Both the position numbers and the translations under genes were made by a program. Below, in pieces: positions 1 through 11,998 of a DNA stretch of 64,000 nt. The DNA is taken from positions 7,421,001 to 7,485,000 of the forward strand of contig NC_134028.1 in the NCBI RefSeq assembly GCF_964204645.1. Direction: 5' to 3'. The notes beneath the pieces were generated by a model. It had not been told where the DNA came from, did not search any database, and worked only from the letters and a program-made list of their open reading frames with translations. Source of the DNA: Tubulanus polymorphus. Its lineage: Eukaryota; Nemertea; Palaeonemertea; Tubulaniformes; Tubulanidae. Position 1 is the first letter of the stretch, and every line of letters begins with the position of its first letter.

Positions 1-1104
1 TTTATATACGCGTGATTAATAGTTGGATATAAATCAAAATAAAACACGAAACAGCTTTTATAGTCAACCTGAAAGCGACGGTAAAAATGATTATGACATA
101 GCACCCGCGTGTAAGCTAATCGCGGAGGGTGGACTGCGACCAATAATGCGGCTATTGAAGACGCCGTCGCTGTCGTTAAATGTAATGACCGTAATAAGCG
201 AAGCATTGAAATAAAAGATAAGTAAATAGCCGATATACACATATTTTATCATAGATCATTATTGCGATAACTGAAAGTAACCACCGCCGCAGATGTATAT
301 TGATGGTACTATCCGCGACCGTGTCAGCCGAATGAGACCTATCTGTTGACTGATAGCCATCCCCGTTGCGTTCGCCGGATTAGCGATATAATTAACGACA
401 CCGGCTAGAACTGTTCGCGTCGATCCGGCCAATCACGCCGACCGAACGTAGACGCGCGTGTTGACGTAATCAATTTCATCGGGCTTGATCAACTGGCACT
501 TGTACGGTAGTAATTATTGATAATGCACGCGCTATCGACGCCGTTCCCGATATAAGAAGCCGTTTGCACGGAATACATATTTTTATTATTCTCCAGCCGA
601 GGGTTTTCGAACTGATTTCGACATTAGTTTCGGACAGTTTCTATTGCACTTAGATCGGCTGTTTATATCGTAGACGAGTAGCGAAAATATCGGGGAACCA
701 GTTCCAATGGTTGTTCATCGTTTCGTCTAGGACGTCCATATTGTCTTCCCGTTTCACTCTTGACCCCGTTGCTTCATCAACTTCGCGATGATAGTCATGT
801 GATAGATTGAAGGCAAATCATTCACTCCACTAGTTTTCTGTTACGAAACGATTAGATAAACTATTCGTTCTTTTCTTTCAATCGCCCCGATATACACAAT
901 CGGAAATGCGACTGGGTTTATCTGCATTGAATGCTCACTTCTAACTAGCACCGTAAAAATAGAAAAAAAGTCATTTTTCCATCAAATGTCTCCAAAGATG
1001 CTTGGCAAGATCTGACCAAATTTTCATAAAGAATTTGGGGTCTGACTCCAACAAGAAAGATAACTTGGAACCTCGAAAATGGCTGTATTGTCGGCATTAT
1101 ACTA
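1..1104. other. Gene-free stretch, no recognised feature
   Basis: I see no domain, RNA gene or strong repeat here. Open frames are at most 63 codons and look like chance. CpG is frequent. The stretch ends at the edge of a family A repeat. Confidence 0.5.
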
Positions 1105-1455
1105 TGAATAATATAATACATATAATATGATGTCAAGGATCAACTAAGTTATTTTGAATATATCGACAATTGAATTGGATTGACCGACAACCAGTCTCAG
1201 ATAATGATGACGTAGCGCACATTCATTATCAAAAGAAATAAAAATTGCTGTATATACAGTAAGAGTCATCAACTTTGTTTATTTTACTTATTCAACTACA
1301 TATTATTAACACAATATTCACAATCATAATTGACATTTTGAACGCCAATATTGATGACGTAGTGCACATCATTCGATGCATACAGAACAACTTAAATGGT
1401 GATATAGTTGTAATCAATATATAAAAACATCATTATAACAGTTTTTTGCAGTACA
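1105..1455 (-). repeat. Dispersed repeat family A, copy 1
   Basis: On the minus strand this reads from a start near 1454, similar to ACGCCGTAAAAACCGTTACA, through GATGTGCACTACGTCATCAA and an AT-rich middle. A second TGTGCGCTACGTCATCA follows, then GACTGGTTGTCGGTCAATCC and TTGATCCTTGA near the end. The same ordered landmarks recur at 5588 (+), 25292 (+) and 54675 (+), and in truncated form at 11825 (-). This makes it an interspersed family of about 350 bp. I do not recognise the superfamily and see no coding capacity. The two TACGTCA-bearing blocks per copy resemble CRE half-sites. The family call rests on direct comparison of the copies; the mechanism of spread is unknown. Confidence 0.8.
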
Positions 1456-1620
1456 AGAAAGATCGATTATTTCCTTTTCTATTCGGTGTTTGGTTTGGGA
1501 ATTCCTAGACGAAAATAAAGTTACTTCAGAGAAAAATCGATTAAGAAATGAAGGTAAGGAACTAGCGAACCTGGCGGAACGCAACAGAAGCGTTGTCGGT
1601 ATTCAATTCTATGTATTATG

Positions 1621-1900
1621 TTTCTATAGCACCCTTTTTGCTCTGATACTATGTCCAACGGCGCTTTCCATTAAATTGGTATCATTACCCCAGCCTATAA
1701 CTCTATACCAGTCATCTCTCCCTGGGGGAGAAGTAACCCCGAGCGGGTAATACGCGCTCAGTAGTCATCTATCAGACCGGGTACCCATTAACTCCTGGGT
1801 GGAGAGAGGCAATGAGGATAAGTGTCTTGCCCGGGGACACTACGGTAATGTACGAGGTCGAACCCACGAGTCGAACGCTCTTATCGCTCGCCCACACCTC
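1621..1900 (-). mobile_element. tRNA-headed SINE, copy 1
   Basis: Read on the minus strand, the head has an A-box-like TGGGCGAGCGAT (about 1885-1896) and a B-box-like GGTTCGACC (about 1856-1864), as expected of an internal RNA polymerase III promoter. The body includes a conserved block ending in GGGCAAGACACTT. The 3' end contains GGAAAGCGCC and GGTGCTATAGAAAC. This resembles the AAAGCGC...GCGCTATA tails found on many animal SINEs that share 3' ends with L2-type LINEs; that link is from memory and not proven here. Copies lie at 17381 (-), 35036 (+), 52441 (-) and 59899 (-). Small plus-strand open frames across it are fortuitous. Confidence 0.75.
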
Positions 1901-1905
1901 ACCAT

Positions 1906-2400
1906 TCTACTCCTTGTCTTCGATCGTTATTATTCAGACGTGATACTCTCCCGACAGGCTTCACAAACCGTCGCGCATCATCGACGAACCTTCGATCTGC
2001 CGCCGAGTATATCGAGAATCAGTGTCGACGTCGCTTCGATTCGCTTCAATCTGTCAGCCGACCGACTCGGAACAAATAAACCCGATTGCGGATCGCGTCG
2101 ACAGTCCGCCACACAGAAACTTAATAAAATATTTCCGACGTTATTGTTACCGAGTTTATTACGAGTTGACGGGAAACAAAAAGAGCAATTTAGTCAGTTA
2201 TGGGCGCCGTATTTTCCGATATTTGTCCTGTCATTTGGCGGTTAGTTGAATAATGACCAGGTTTGCGTATGCGTGTTTTCGTTTCACTTATCCGCGCTCC
2301 GGTGCCTGTGCGCATTTATTGAATCATCGCTCATGAAAAAAAGACGGCGACGAAATTACGATAAGTTCGACGAATTACGGGGCGGCAGATATTTTCAACC
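1906..2400. other. Gene-free stretch
   Basis: Two overlapping frames of 75 and 148 codons cross this region. The longer one begins inside the SINE and neither shows a recognisable domain. No repeat copy was recognised. Confidence 0.4.
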
Positions 2401-2408
2401 ACGTGCGC

Positions 2409-2441
2409 GTATATAGCGGCGCCCGAACAGAACTCAGACAG
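2409..2441 (+). promoter_or_regulatory. Possible core promoter (TATA plus initiator)
   Basis: TATATAG is followed, about 30 nt from its first base, by CA in ACTCAGACAG, which is the usual TATA-to-start spacing. An E-box-like CACGTG lies just upstream (about 2399). Downstream, an ATG at about 2551 opens only 32 codons (proline and histidine rich) before a stop. No gene body is recognised, so this could easily be chance in AT-rich DNA. Confidence 0.2.
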
Positions 2442-2574
2442 ACTAAACAGAAATCAGAACAGATTCATTGTGTCGTCTTATTCTCGTTGGTAATTCTATA
2501 CGCGATATCGAATCGATACTGAAACGAGAAGTTTTCTCTTCTCGTTCGAATGTACCGTCAACCCCCGAATAACC

Positions 2575-2695
2575 ACCCTCTCATATACCGCCACCCCCGC
2601 CTACCGCCAGGTTTTCTCAATGTACATCTCTATACAAAAACATTGTAAAACACCCCCGATATACCGCCATACTCTCTATACCGCCAAAATCGTTC
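2575..2695. repeat. Short clustered ATACCGCCA motifs
   Basis: ATACCGCCA or close variants occur four times in about 110 bp, with C-rich runs between them. A similar TATACCGCCACCC occurs near 24674 inside another repeat, so this is probably a decayed fragment of a dispersed repeat and not a regulatory array. Confidence 0.4.
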
Positions 2696-2699
2696 TGCG

Positions 2700-5587
2700 C
2701 CGATGTGGGCAGTATCTCGGGGCTTGACCGTAGTCTTTAAACGCCTTTTTAATCGGCGATTGTTCATTTGTAAGATGATCGTAATGACTAGATTTTAGAT
2801 AGAAGATATTTTTGTTTCCTCACAACAAGTCAACGGAGGGAGTTCAAATTCATTCTGTAAGACTGCGCCTAAACCTACAATGTCTCGTATCAGAGCTGTG
2901 GGTAGTGTAAAAACTATAACCTGTTAACCCGGCGTCTATAACATATATGCATTATAAAGCCTGGATAAACAGATTATCGTTTTTATACTACCTTCAACTC
3001 TGATACGAGCCCAAGTCCTGTGCCTAAAGCCAAGCTCAGTGTCGCGCTGCGTCCTACACAATTCGTAGTTAAGTCTTTGTGACTGTTTTTTTTTTGTATT
3101 CAAATTTAACGCGGGTAGGTGAAATTCCATTCCAGCGGATCTTGATTGTTTAATAGATGGAAGAATCTCTTTTATTTGTTTTACTTTGATATAGTGTTAT
3201 TTGCGGGACAAATGCGAGAAAGTTTCACCAGACATCGCTGAAACTGGATCGCAATGTTCCGCTGTCTGATCATGGCTCTCCGGGGTGTTCGGTATTGCGA
3301 ATTAGCCGATGTACGAAACGTGATAGGGTCAAACAGGAAAAATAATGATTCCCACACTGATGATAAGATCACAAGGAACAATTAATTGCCAGACGCCGGT
3401 AACAGATAAGAAAGAATATTTGATCAGGCCGAGCACTTACCTCGCGCCAATGATGATACGACATGCTGAAGACGTCGCGTAAAAAAGCTATTGGTTCATG
3501 TGTAGACTCAATAGAGGCCATGGTCCAAAGGGGGCATACATTTTCTACAACTTTGTTTCGCAAGCGATCAAATGCTTGAATAACGATATTGACTTCATTC
3601 ACAAAACACGTTGTTCTAACGCCCAGAATTAAACTCGTCATTAACCAACAGAGCCGGCTGTAGCGATATATGTTAACGCGTGCTACTTAATAGAAAGCGC
3701 TGATGCTGTGGTCATTAACGTTTCTTTGACAGGAAATTACCATTGGCGTCAAAGGATGGGATAGGTAAGGAACAAGACTGTCCAAACGGAAATAGGTATC
3801 GATGAGACCCGGGGTGGAGATGTAAGGCTCATGACGGCGTCATAATTGCCTCTATATGTCGAGATTGTTTGACGAAAAGAAATATTTCCGTATTCGCGGG
3901 TCAAGGTCAACCCGACTGTTGTGTTTATCAAGGGCAAGGTCAGTCATGCATCAACGTAATAAAAACTTTTGCTTTGTCCAAAAAAGTCCATACTCGCTCC
4001 GTACTTATGAATTCGAGATGTCATATATCTAGAAACCAAGCCAATGCGTTATTTTTTGCCGTTGACGTCGTCATATCACCTTTCATCATAAATAACTTAA
4101 CGAAAGGTCATATCGATTTCTCATATATCCTATACGAGCAAAAAGAAGTCTTAATGTACGCGCGTGTAACATTAAACCGAACAAGGATGATCAATTCACG
4201 GGCAAAATCAGAATATTTACCTCTAGGTTTTGAGATACCATCGATGAGATTATATCTTATACATATCCCCGACAGAAGAATACGTCGAAATCCGATCTAC
4301 AATCAGACCCTGAAAACAACGATGTCTCGCAGTAAACGAGGCTTATTTGTTATTCATGTTTTTCGCCGGAGACCTTACATTGTCAAAACTCAGCACTGCG
4401 CGCGTGATGGAAAAATAATGATTTTTGTATGAATTTGGTGTTATTTTTTCCTTATCACCAGCAGATTAACTTAAAAGTATCCGATTTCTCCGATTCCGTT
4501 TCGATATCTTTTTACTACTCGAAATAGAGCAAGAATTTGGAAACTTTTCCCCAAAACCGATAAAAATGAGTTGAAATTGTGGTGATTCTTTTGTAGATAG
4601 GGATATGGGTATAGGCGATGCACCACCATCCCGGGATGTTTTTACCAACCAGGCGATCCAGAGGCAAATTTTGAAGGAATTGTGACTTCAAAAAGGGCAA
4701 TTCGATGTTTGAAGGCAGTATCAGGGACACCCGCACTGGAATGGACCAATTATCTTTGTTGACTTGTAAAGGCCACTCAAAAATTTGACGGACTTGTACA
4801 CGTCCCCTGGTCCCGCCCTTGCCAACATCAATAATTATGTGCGCATTTCTATTATTATATTATCACGGACCGATACAAACCGAGCAAATCGGGTTACCGC
4901 CTAAAAAGCAAGGTAGTTATTTGATGCCGAATAATCTCCGATCTTGATTTTTTTGTGCATTACGATCGAGTGGATTTGTGAACGCTTCGTGGTTAGGGAG
5001 TGGCGTGTTCGGTATTAATGCGAAAGTAACTTCATAATTGAGATAATAACGTACGTAGTATGATGACGTTCTCATATCCAATCAAACCACGCGAATATAC
5101 GTCGCCAGCTTCCTGACATGGCCGTAATTATCCATGCTTTGAGAAAACTGTCATACAATTATCTATTCATTTCTATTAATGACTTTACTTTTCCCATTGT
5201 CGGCGTATTTTTATAGCAAAAGTTGTGTCATACCCTATGATGTGATTATACATCAAATGTACTAAAAATTTACTGTATGAATGGTGATTATCTAGGTGGC
5301 TGACGATACGCTATCTTTAAAGACAAAAGGGAAACGCGTAAATAAAAGTCAATTAATTTCATTAACGCCTCGACATCAACCTCGGTGGTAAGACCATTAT
5401 TTTCCTGTCGGAGAACGTAGCGTTGTGGAGTATCTGGCGTCGGCGCGCGTGTTCATTAGTTTTATTTATTGGATCGAGAATTTTGATGTTGTTAAAGTTG
5501 ATGTTGATTGATGATTTGATGCGATCGCTTCGTCTTCATTATCTTCTGTCGCTTCCGGTGGCTGACAGACGTCTCTACGACGTAATA
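2700..5587. other. Gene-free stretch with one 187-codon open frame
   Basis: The plus strand holds an ATG-to-stop frame at 3869-4432 (187 codons). It has no recognisable domain, signal peptide or low-complexity tract, no clear upstream promoter and no matching repeat. Its composition is like its surroundings. At this window size one such frame by chance is plausible, so I do not call it a gene. The rest shows only short chance frames. Confidence 0.4.
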
Positions 5588-5960
5588 ACACGCCGCGTAC
5601 AAAAACCGCAGCAAACTCGTAGTAAATATATATATATATATATAACTACATATTTTATTAAGGAGTTCTTTGTGAGTGGATGTACACAGCGTCATATCGA
5701 TATAGGCGTTTCAAAATAACGATAACAATTGTGAATCTGGCGTTTATTTTGTATCTAAATATATCTTATGACTCTGATATTCCATTTCATTTCCTAAATC
5801 TGAGTTCTTTTTTTATAATTGATCTTTTAGAGGATGCGCGCTACGTCATCAATATATCGGGGCTAGACTGGTTGCCGGTCAATTCAATTCAATTTTCAGC
5901 GCACATGCCTTTTGATAAAGATTATTATTATTTTTATTAAAAAAAAAGATTACACATTTT
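5588..5960 (+). repeat. Dispersed repeat family A, copy 2
   Basis: It starts with ACGCCGCGTACAAAAACCG. A (TA)n tract (about 5626-5644) has expanded inside the 5' part. It then carries CGTCATATCGATATAGGCGTTTC, GTGAATCTGGCG, the second GATGCGCGCTACGTCATCAA block and GACTGGTTGCCGGTCAATTC. The order matches the copies at 25292 and 54675. No coding capacity; the frames across it are shadows. Confidence 0.75.
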
Positions 5961-8900
5961 TTCTAACAGTGAACATATCCTATCAAAGATCCAATATCGT
6001 GATCCAATATGATACTGGATCACCGACGCGACGTCAAGCATGCTATGTTATATCTACGCTTGGAATAGATCGTTTCGATTCATTACCGCAACTTGAATCT
6101 AAACCTCCACACGCCATCTTCGTTTGGGACAAACAACACGAACAACTAAACACAAAACATCATATCGCCATTTTGAAATTAGAAATAATTCCCCTCGCTT
6201 CTCACGGCTTGCGTCGTGACATTGCTTTATTAAAATCACTTCAAAAGACGTTTTCGCTTTCATTTTCGAATATTTTCCAGCAAATTAGCGCTTTGACTCT
6301 CCGTGTATTTAAATACGCATCAGGGATTTTCGGAATCGTTTCAAAATGCGCGGCCGAAGCACCGCATCGGTATAATACATATCATTTACCGCCTTAGACT
6401 TCGAGTGGATGGTAGAGGAATATTTCACCGAATGCTATTTCGTGCTTAACCTGGAAGAACGGTAGATGTCGGGACAATTCTGATGAAATGTCATCTGCAC
6501 GTTCTATTTTAGAATACCAAAACTGACTACAAACTAAAACTGATACAAAAGAAGGTAGAGACATGAAAACTGCGAAAAAGGTGCCGGGTTTAGAGACTGG
6601 TTTTAACTTAAACACTCGGCCCAGCTCGACTGTAAGTCACTCGAGTTAGCCCGCGGTTTTAAGTTTGAACCAGCGTAATAAACTAGTTCCAGTGTATCAT
6701 GAGTAGTGACATGACAATGAGACAAATGATCCAAACATACACGTCTCAGGTATAAACAGATATCTAGATATTGAAAGAATATGAAATATCTATCAAAGAT
6801 GAAATATGCACGAAGATTGGGCCTACGAATATAAGCCTTGCTATAATACAGATATTGAGATGAAAGAACTGCGCATGCTGACGCCTTTTTAGTCATATCG
6901 AATGCAGATAGAACCTTAAGAAATTGTGAGCAGACGACTTTGATGAGTTATATACATATACGTAATATCGAGAACTGGGAATAGTTTTTCTCTAAGATTG
7001 CACACACACACACAGGCGGGCCGGGAATACGGATACATCTTCGCTGATAAAACATGCCTAGTCCGTATTGAACCTGTTCGAGATTTATTTGAATAATTGA
7101 TCAGTTTAGAAACAGAAGCGAACAGTGTTTTTTTCTCCGTTAGATCGTATTACCGGAAAGAAAACCGTTTTCCTCGTCGACTAAACCAGAAATATCGACG
7201 AATCTCCGGAGAAACAAAAACGAACAACGGAATTCCGTAAAAAGAACGTAACGCAATGCGACCTGAAGAAACCCGCTGATGACGCCTGACCGAACGAAAA
7301 ACGAACGGCTTCGTTCGTTGTGTTCGGGTCATTTTGTTTGCTTCGAAGAACTTCGATACCGGGAACCGGGATTTTTATGGTCATTAGAAAACGGTCGACA
7401 GTATTTCATTATCCTCGCTGTCATTATACCTTACAGTGTATGCTAGGGTTATAACCCAACAACGATTACCGTTACGTAAGACTTTTTTGAAAATCAATTT
7501 GCCACAATCCCGTTGCTGATTCGAGTCAAATAACGTCTGTTTTCTCGGGTTTCTTATTTCGCGGTGTATAGAAAGCGAATTAGTTAGAAACGCAATTCGA
7601 GTGTCACAAGCTGTTCGGCGACTGCGGATAATTTATACCGCGTTGATGACGATGTGGAACTATTCATTTTTCGAAGCGCGCTGCCAGTCGCAGTGCGCTG
7701 CGCGTATATCATTCAGATGAAAATCGACGCTTCGTTTCGCTTGTGAATTTGTCTCCGTTTTCGTGCTTTTGAAACCGGAAGCAGACGATCGCTCAAATTT
7801 ACTGCCGACGCGACGAGCGCCTGCTTTGCTGTCTGTGTTTTTAGGTCGTTTGTTTGCAAGCATCTTCGTCGACGACAATAGCATTCGGGCCCGGCTTAAT
7901 CAGAACATTGAAAGCGCGCGTTCGTTGATTTATTCTGCGCCGAATCATTCAATTTCCTGGCGAAGTGGATTCGAGAAATTTTCCATTTAATGCCGTAAAT
8001 CAGAGCTGACTGAAGATCCGCGCGTCTGGCAGACTATACTCCGCGATTGAAAACGCGCCAGGATTGAGCTGTATAGATAAATAAAATTCGTTTCAATTCT
8101 CTAAGCGCGTCACACGTCTAACGAGGAAACTCCTCGAAACCGAGTGCAGGATAAGGGAGCTTAACTAGTTTCGACAACGGGAAAATATAATATCCGTTAT
8201 TGCCGTGCCGAAACGTAATTTATTTGGGAAATTTGGCAGATTGAACCAACATGTTCGGGGGCCAGAAATTCCCAATAGGTTGCTAGCAATGCTCAACTCA
8301 TAAGCCGCTAGTGTTTCGCCATAAAACGCAGTTATTTAGCAAGAATTTTGAATTATCATGCACTAAATTACAAATCAGAAATCTGACCAGCCACCATTAC
8401 CTTTCCATTTCGTAATAAATCGATCTGAATGAATCGATTGTTAATACTACAATTTCGGGGTTCTGTACTTCATAAAAATTATAAGGGAAATCTCCACCAT
8501 CAGAAATCTCGCTCTTTCGTCGATAAGAAACTTCGGGGAAGACCTGTGGTGCCAGATTAACGTCAGAAAAAATTTCAACCGTTTATGAAATGAGAAAGTA
8601 ACGTAAATCTATAGCGAAATCTAACTTCATATCGAGCCACACGTGAAGGAAGACTTATCTTTCGAGGAATCTAATGGCACGGAGTCATTAATCACGGATT
8701 TGTTGAAACACGGCGTGACAACTTCGCAGGTTTATAGTTCGCATACTTCGGATGAATAATGACCCGATCGCAGAGAGAGGGAAAGAGCGAGGGAGACGGT
8801 TAAGCGCAGGCGGCGACAGTTGAACGGCGGATTTAGTGCACGACAGCCATGCTGTGCGACGTGCACGATGAAGCCGCCTATCTCCGAGTTCAATTTATCA

Positions 8901-9657
8901 TCCGTCAGTTTCAACCAGATACAAGGTTAGAAAGGAGGACTATCATATCCACACATGTGAACATGGCCTAACATGGCCATAGCCACCTCGGACTTTTGAC
9001 TAACTCGGGACAGCAATAGAATGTTTTTTCTAATTTCCTAGTGTATACTCATTACCCGAAACTCAGAACTCGGTCCAATTTTGGCCATAGTTTGCGCCCA
9101 ATTTGGCGAGGCTTTACTGTGTGAAAGAATTTAACGTTTTATCGGCACAAAAGATAATACTGGTTGCTTTATTTTTAAGTCTACACTTTGATTCTGTAAT
9201 AAATCTCGCGATGTTTAAGTGACGTCTTGTTACCGAGTATCGATGAGAAAGATAGTACGACTGTTTTTAGATAATATAGTTCTTTTGTTAAGATTATCAA
9301 TCAACTCAAAGTCTAATCTTAACGAACAACTTGGGACTGGGTTCAGGGATACAGCATGTGCATCGAGGATCAAGAATTCAAAACATGCCATTATAGAACC
9401 TCATTGCAGAGGCTTAAGATAAAAATGAATGAATGATTCAGTCCGTTTAGGTCCTTATTTGTATGGCCAATCCCTACCTCGACGGTATCCGGTCGCAAAT
9501 TGAAAAACTTAGAAAAATAAGTGAAACAGAATATCATCTTTTGAAATCAAAACCAACCAACGAATACACGGCACAAAATACGAGAACGCTAACCTTTGGT
9601 ACGCCAGGGAGACGTCCTCCTCATATTGTCAGTTGACATGAGACCATAATTAGGTGG
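5961..9657. other. Gene-free stretch with a short (CA)n
   Basis: No gene, RNA gene or clear repeat copy was recognised. A (CA)7 tract lies at about 7001-7014. The 161-codon plus-strand frame at 5912-6397 begins in the repeat next to it and has no recognisable domain. Confidence 0.4.
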
Positions 9658-10235
9658 ATATAGGCAGCAAGATGCGTAGGCAAATACCCCGAAAATGATA
9701 TACCAGAACTAACAAGAAGTCTCCCATAAAAGTAGCCACAATAGTTCCGCAAATAGAAGAGGTGGCGATAAGAGATATCTATGAAATCCGTGGGTCCTGA
9801 GGGGCTAATTGATAATGAAATAGAGGATTCCCTGCGGATCAATCTTGTCTGGACTAAGAGTAACATGGTGGGCGATTACTGCGGCTCCGATGTCGCGTGT
9901 GGAATGAGTCAGAGAAGACCGTTCATTCAAGAATGTACAACGTATAATAATATCGTTGTATCTTAGAAGATACACTTATCAATATGTGCCATTTTTCTAT
10001 ACGGAGATATGAAACTATCTTAAGCAACTTAAGAACGCGCAGGGCAGGACCACAGAAATAGTTCCTAGAGTAAATAAAAGGTCCCCATTTAAGATTGGCA
10101 CAGTTCTGATAGGTGACGAAAATGTCAAAACTGATGAATGAAATCCAAGGGTCCTGGGAGACAAATAGATAATGAAATAGGAGATTCCCTGGATTTTCTT
10201 TTGTTTGTAGAAAGAGTACCGAATATGGTGGGGAT
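9658..10235 (-). repeat. Two diverged direct repeats, possible gene relic
   Basis: The segments 9658-9875 and 10018-10235 are homologous at a spacing of about 358 bp. Both contain GAAATCC..GGGTCCTG, GATAATGAAATAG and GATTCCCTG, and matching upstream blocks. On the minus strand both can be read as hydrophobic, membrane-protein-like peptides, and a 140-codon frame covers the second copy (9923-10345). Reading the first copy in the corresponding frame meets two stops. A decayed, duplicated membrane-protein exon is possible, but an unclassified repeat is as likely. I do not recognise a family. Confidence 0.4.
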
Positions 10236-11523
10236 TCCCTGCAATATTCGGCGCGGGTTACTGGTTTACCTGTACCGGGATACCCATCCTTTCTAAAGGT
10301 TTGATTATTCCAAACGTTTGTTCGTGCATATAGGGCGAAAACCACTTCGGCGCATAGCTAAGATGCTGTGGCCTAGCAGCCATAAGCAGGATGATTCATG
10401 GCTTAACGTAATTGAATGTGAAATATTTTTGGAATTTCCTATTTTACTTCAGGATGCGTATCGGATTTGGGAATGGAGGTCTGAACTCAGTTAAATGATC
10501 GACCGAGTCCTGGAAGTGTTGTAAAATCCGTCGAACGTCGAATCGATGGAATATTCCAGAAGAGATCTCAATCAAATTCGCTGTTTGAACACATATTTTC
10601 GACGAAAAGCGTCCCCGCGCTCTGGGTGCAGTCTCAAAAATGATTAGTTCATAATTAGATTTGAGATAATATGAATCACTGATGATTTTAAAAGTAAAAA
10701 AACCTAAAAAAATCTCCTAAGATTGTGGGAGTTAAACCCTTTTGTGAAACTGGACTCAGGTATTCTGACGATGTACCGTTGCGCGTCAGACGACTCTCCA
10801 TTCCACTCATGGCGTTTATGTGCTTACACAATATTTCGCAGAGAGATATCTGATACAAAAATGTCTCTAGGGTGTCATTTGATACGGACAGCCAAAACCG
10901 AGTCCAGATACGCTTATTGATGGCTTCGTTCGACGACAACAAAATGAAACCACACTCACGAACGTTCGTTAATTTACATTACAGTTATAAATTCGATAAC
11001 GCGTTTGCTTTTACATGAAATACCCCAGAGAAACCTATTTCGCGGAGATAGAATTATATTTCACCTTCATTGTGTATACGATAAGGCCGAGCTGGGTTTG
11101 AGTAAAGACGTCGGGTGTATTTGACGAACGCCTCTTCTCCGCGATACGACGCGGGGTTGATAAGCGGAAATTAACCGCGCTGATAAGAGCGGCAAATATA
11201 AAAAAGACGTTGATTTTTTCTAGGATTTCTTACGCGTGTCGAGTCAGATGTTATAGATACGTCCCCTTTTAAAGTCGACATCCAGATGATATCGGGTTTA
11301 TCTTCCGCCGCGGCTGCACTGTCAGTTCACCATCACCCCGACTCAAATGTCACCTTCACAATGGCCGTTAAGCTACAGAGTCTAGACGTACATACTCTCA
11401 ACCAGACGAAGAGTTTCGATGATCAGGAGGTCTAACGACTCGACTTTTACCCTCACCCGTAGACCGCCCAATGGTGGTTGATCTAACGGGGTCTCCTGAC
11501 TCAAATGTCATCCTCATTCAGAC
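10236..11523. other. Gene-free stretch
   Basis: No gene or RNA recognised. Near 11333 and 11498 a short block GACTCAAATGTCA occurs twice; otherwise nothing stands out. Confidence 0.4.
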
Positions 11524-11655
11524 CCGAAGCCCAGTTACACAGTCATGGTTTAAGTCCAAAAGTGGTCTTAAATCTAAACCGGTTTTATGTTGATAGGTAA
11601 ATTGACTGTAGAACTAAGTTGAGTCTAAGCCATGACGGTGAAATTGGCCCCTGAG
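11524..11655. mobile_element. Small MITE, family C, copy 1
   Basis: The left end reads AGCCCAGTTACACAGTCATGG. The right end, reverse complemented, reads GGGGCCAATTTCACCGTCATGG, so the ends are inverted repeats. The interior carries GTGGTCTTAAATC and AACTAAGTTGAGTC, as in the copy at 51013. About 130 bp, non-coding. The superfamily is not assigned. Confidence 0.65.
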
Positions 11656-11824
11656 GAACACATTGTAGATTCCGACTCAATGCGCTTTTAATCAAGCTCG
11701 GGAAACTCGCGTTCGACAGCCATGTATGAATACGTGGTACAAAATCGAATCACCTTAAATAAATGACCGACCGGCAACCTGAATTTTCCGCGATTGAAGC
11801 CGCCATTTTGTTTTTTGGTCTCTC

Positions 11825-11998
11825 GAGTAATGAAATTTATTCAATCGCAAAATGAAGGCCAAAATTCATAATTGTAACTGTTACTTTGGAACGCATATAT
11901 TGATGACGTAGTGCACATCTACTCACACAGTAACGCTTCAATAACGCATACTAGGTATCAATGTATATAAACATTATTGTAACGGTTTTTACGGCGTC
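11825..11998 (-). repeat. Dispersed repeat family A, truncated copy 3
   Basis: The minus strand starts with ACGCCGTAAAAACCGTTACA, then CATTGATACCTAG, GATGTGCACTACGTCATCAA and GAATTTTGGCC. Similarity stops around AATTTCATTACTC, so the second half of the element is missing. Confidence 0.75.

Noticed and set aside
1799-2245. 148-codon open frame
   Set aside because: Its first third is the complement of the SINE head and the rest has no domain.
2409-2650. A gene starting at the TATA/initiator candidate
   Set aside because: The first ATG opens only 32 codons and no exon beyond could be recognised; kept only as a weak promoter entry.
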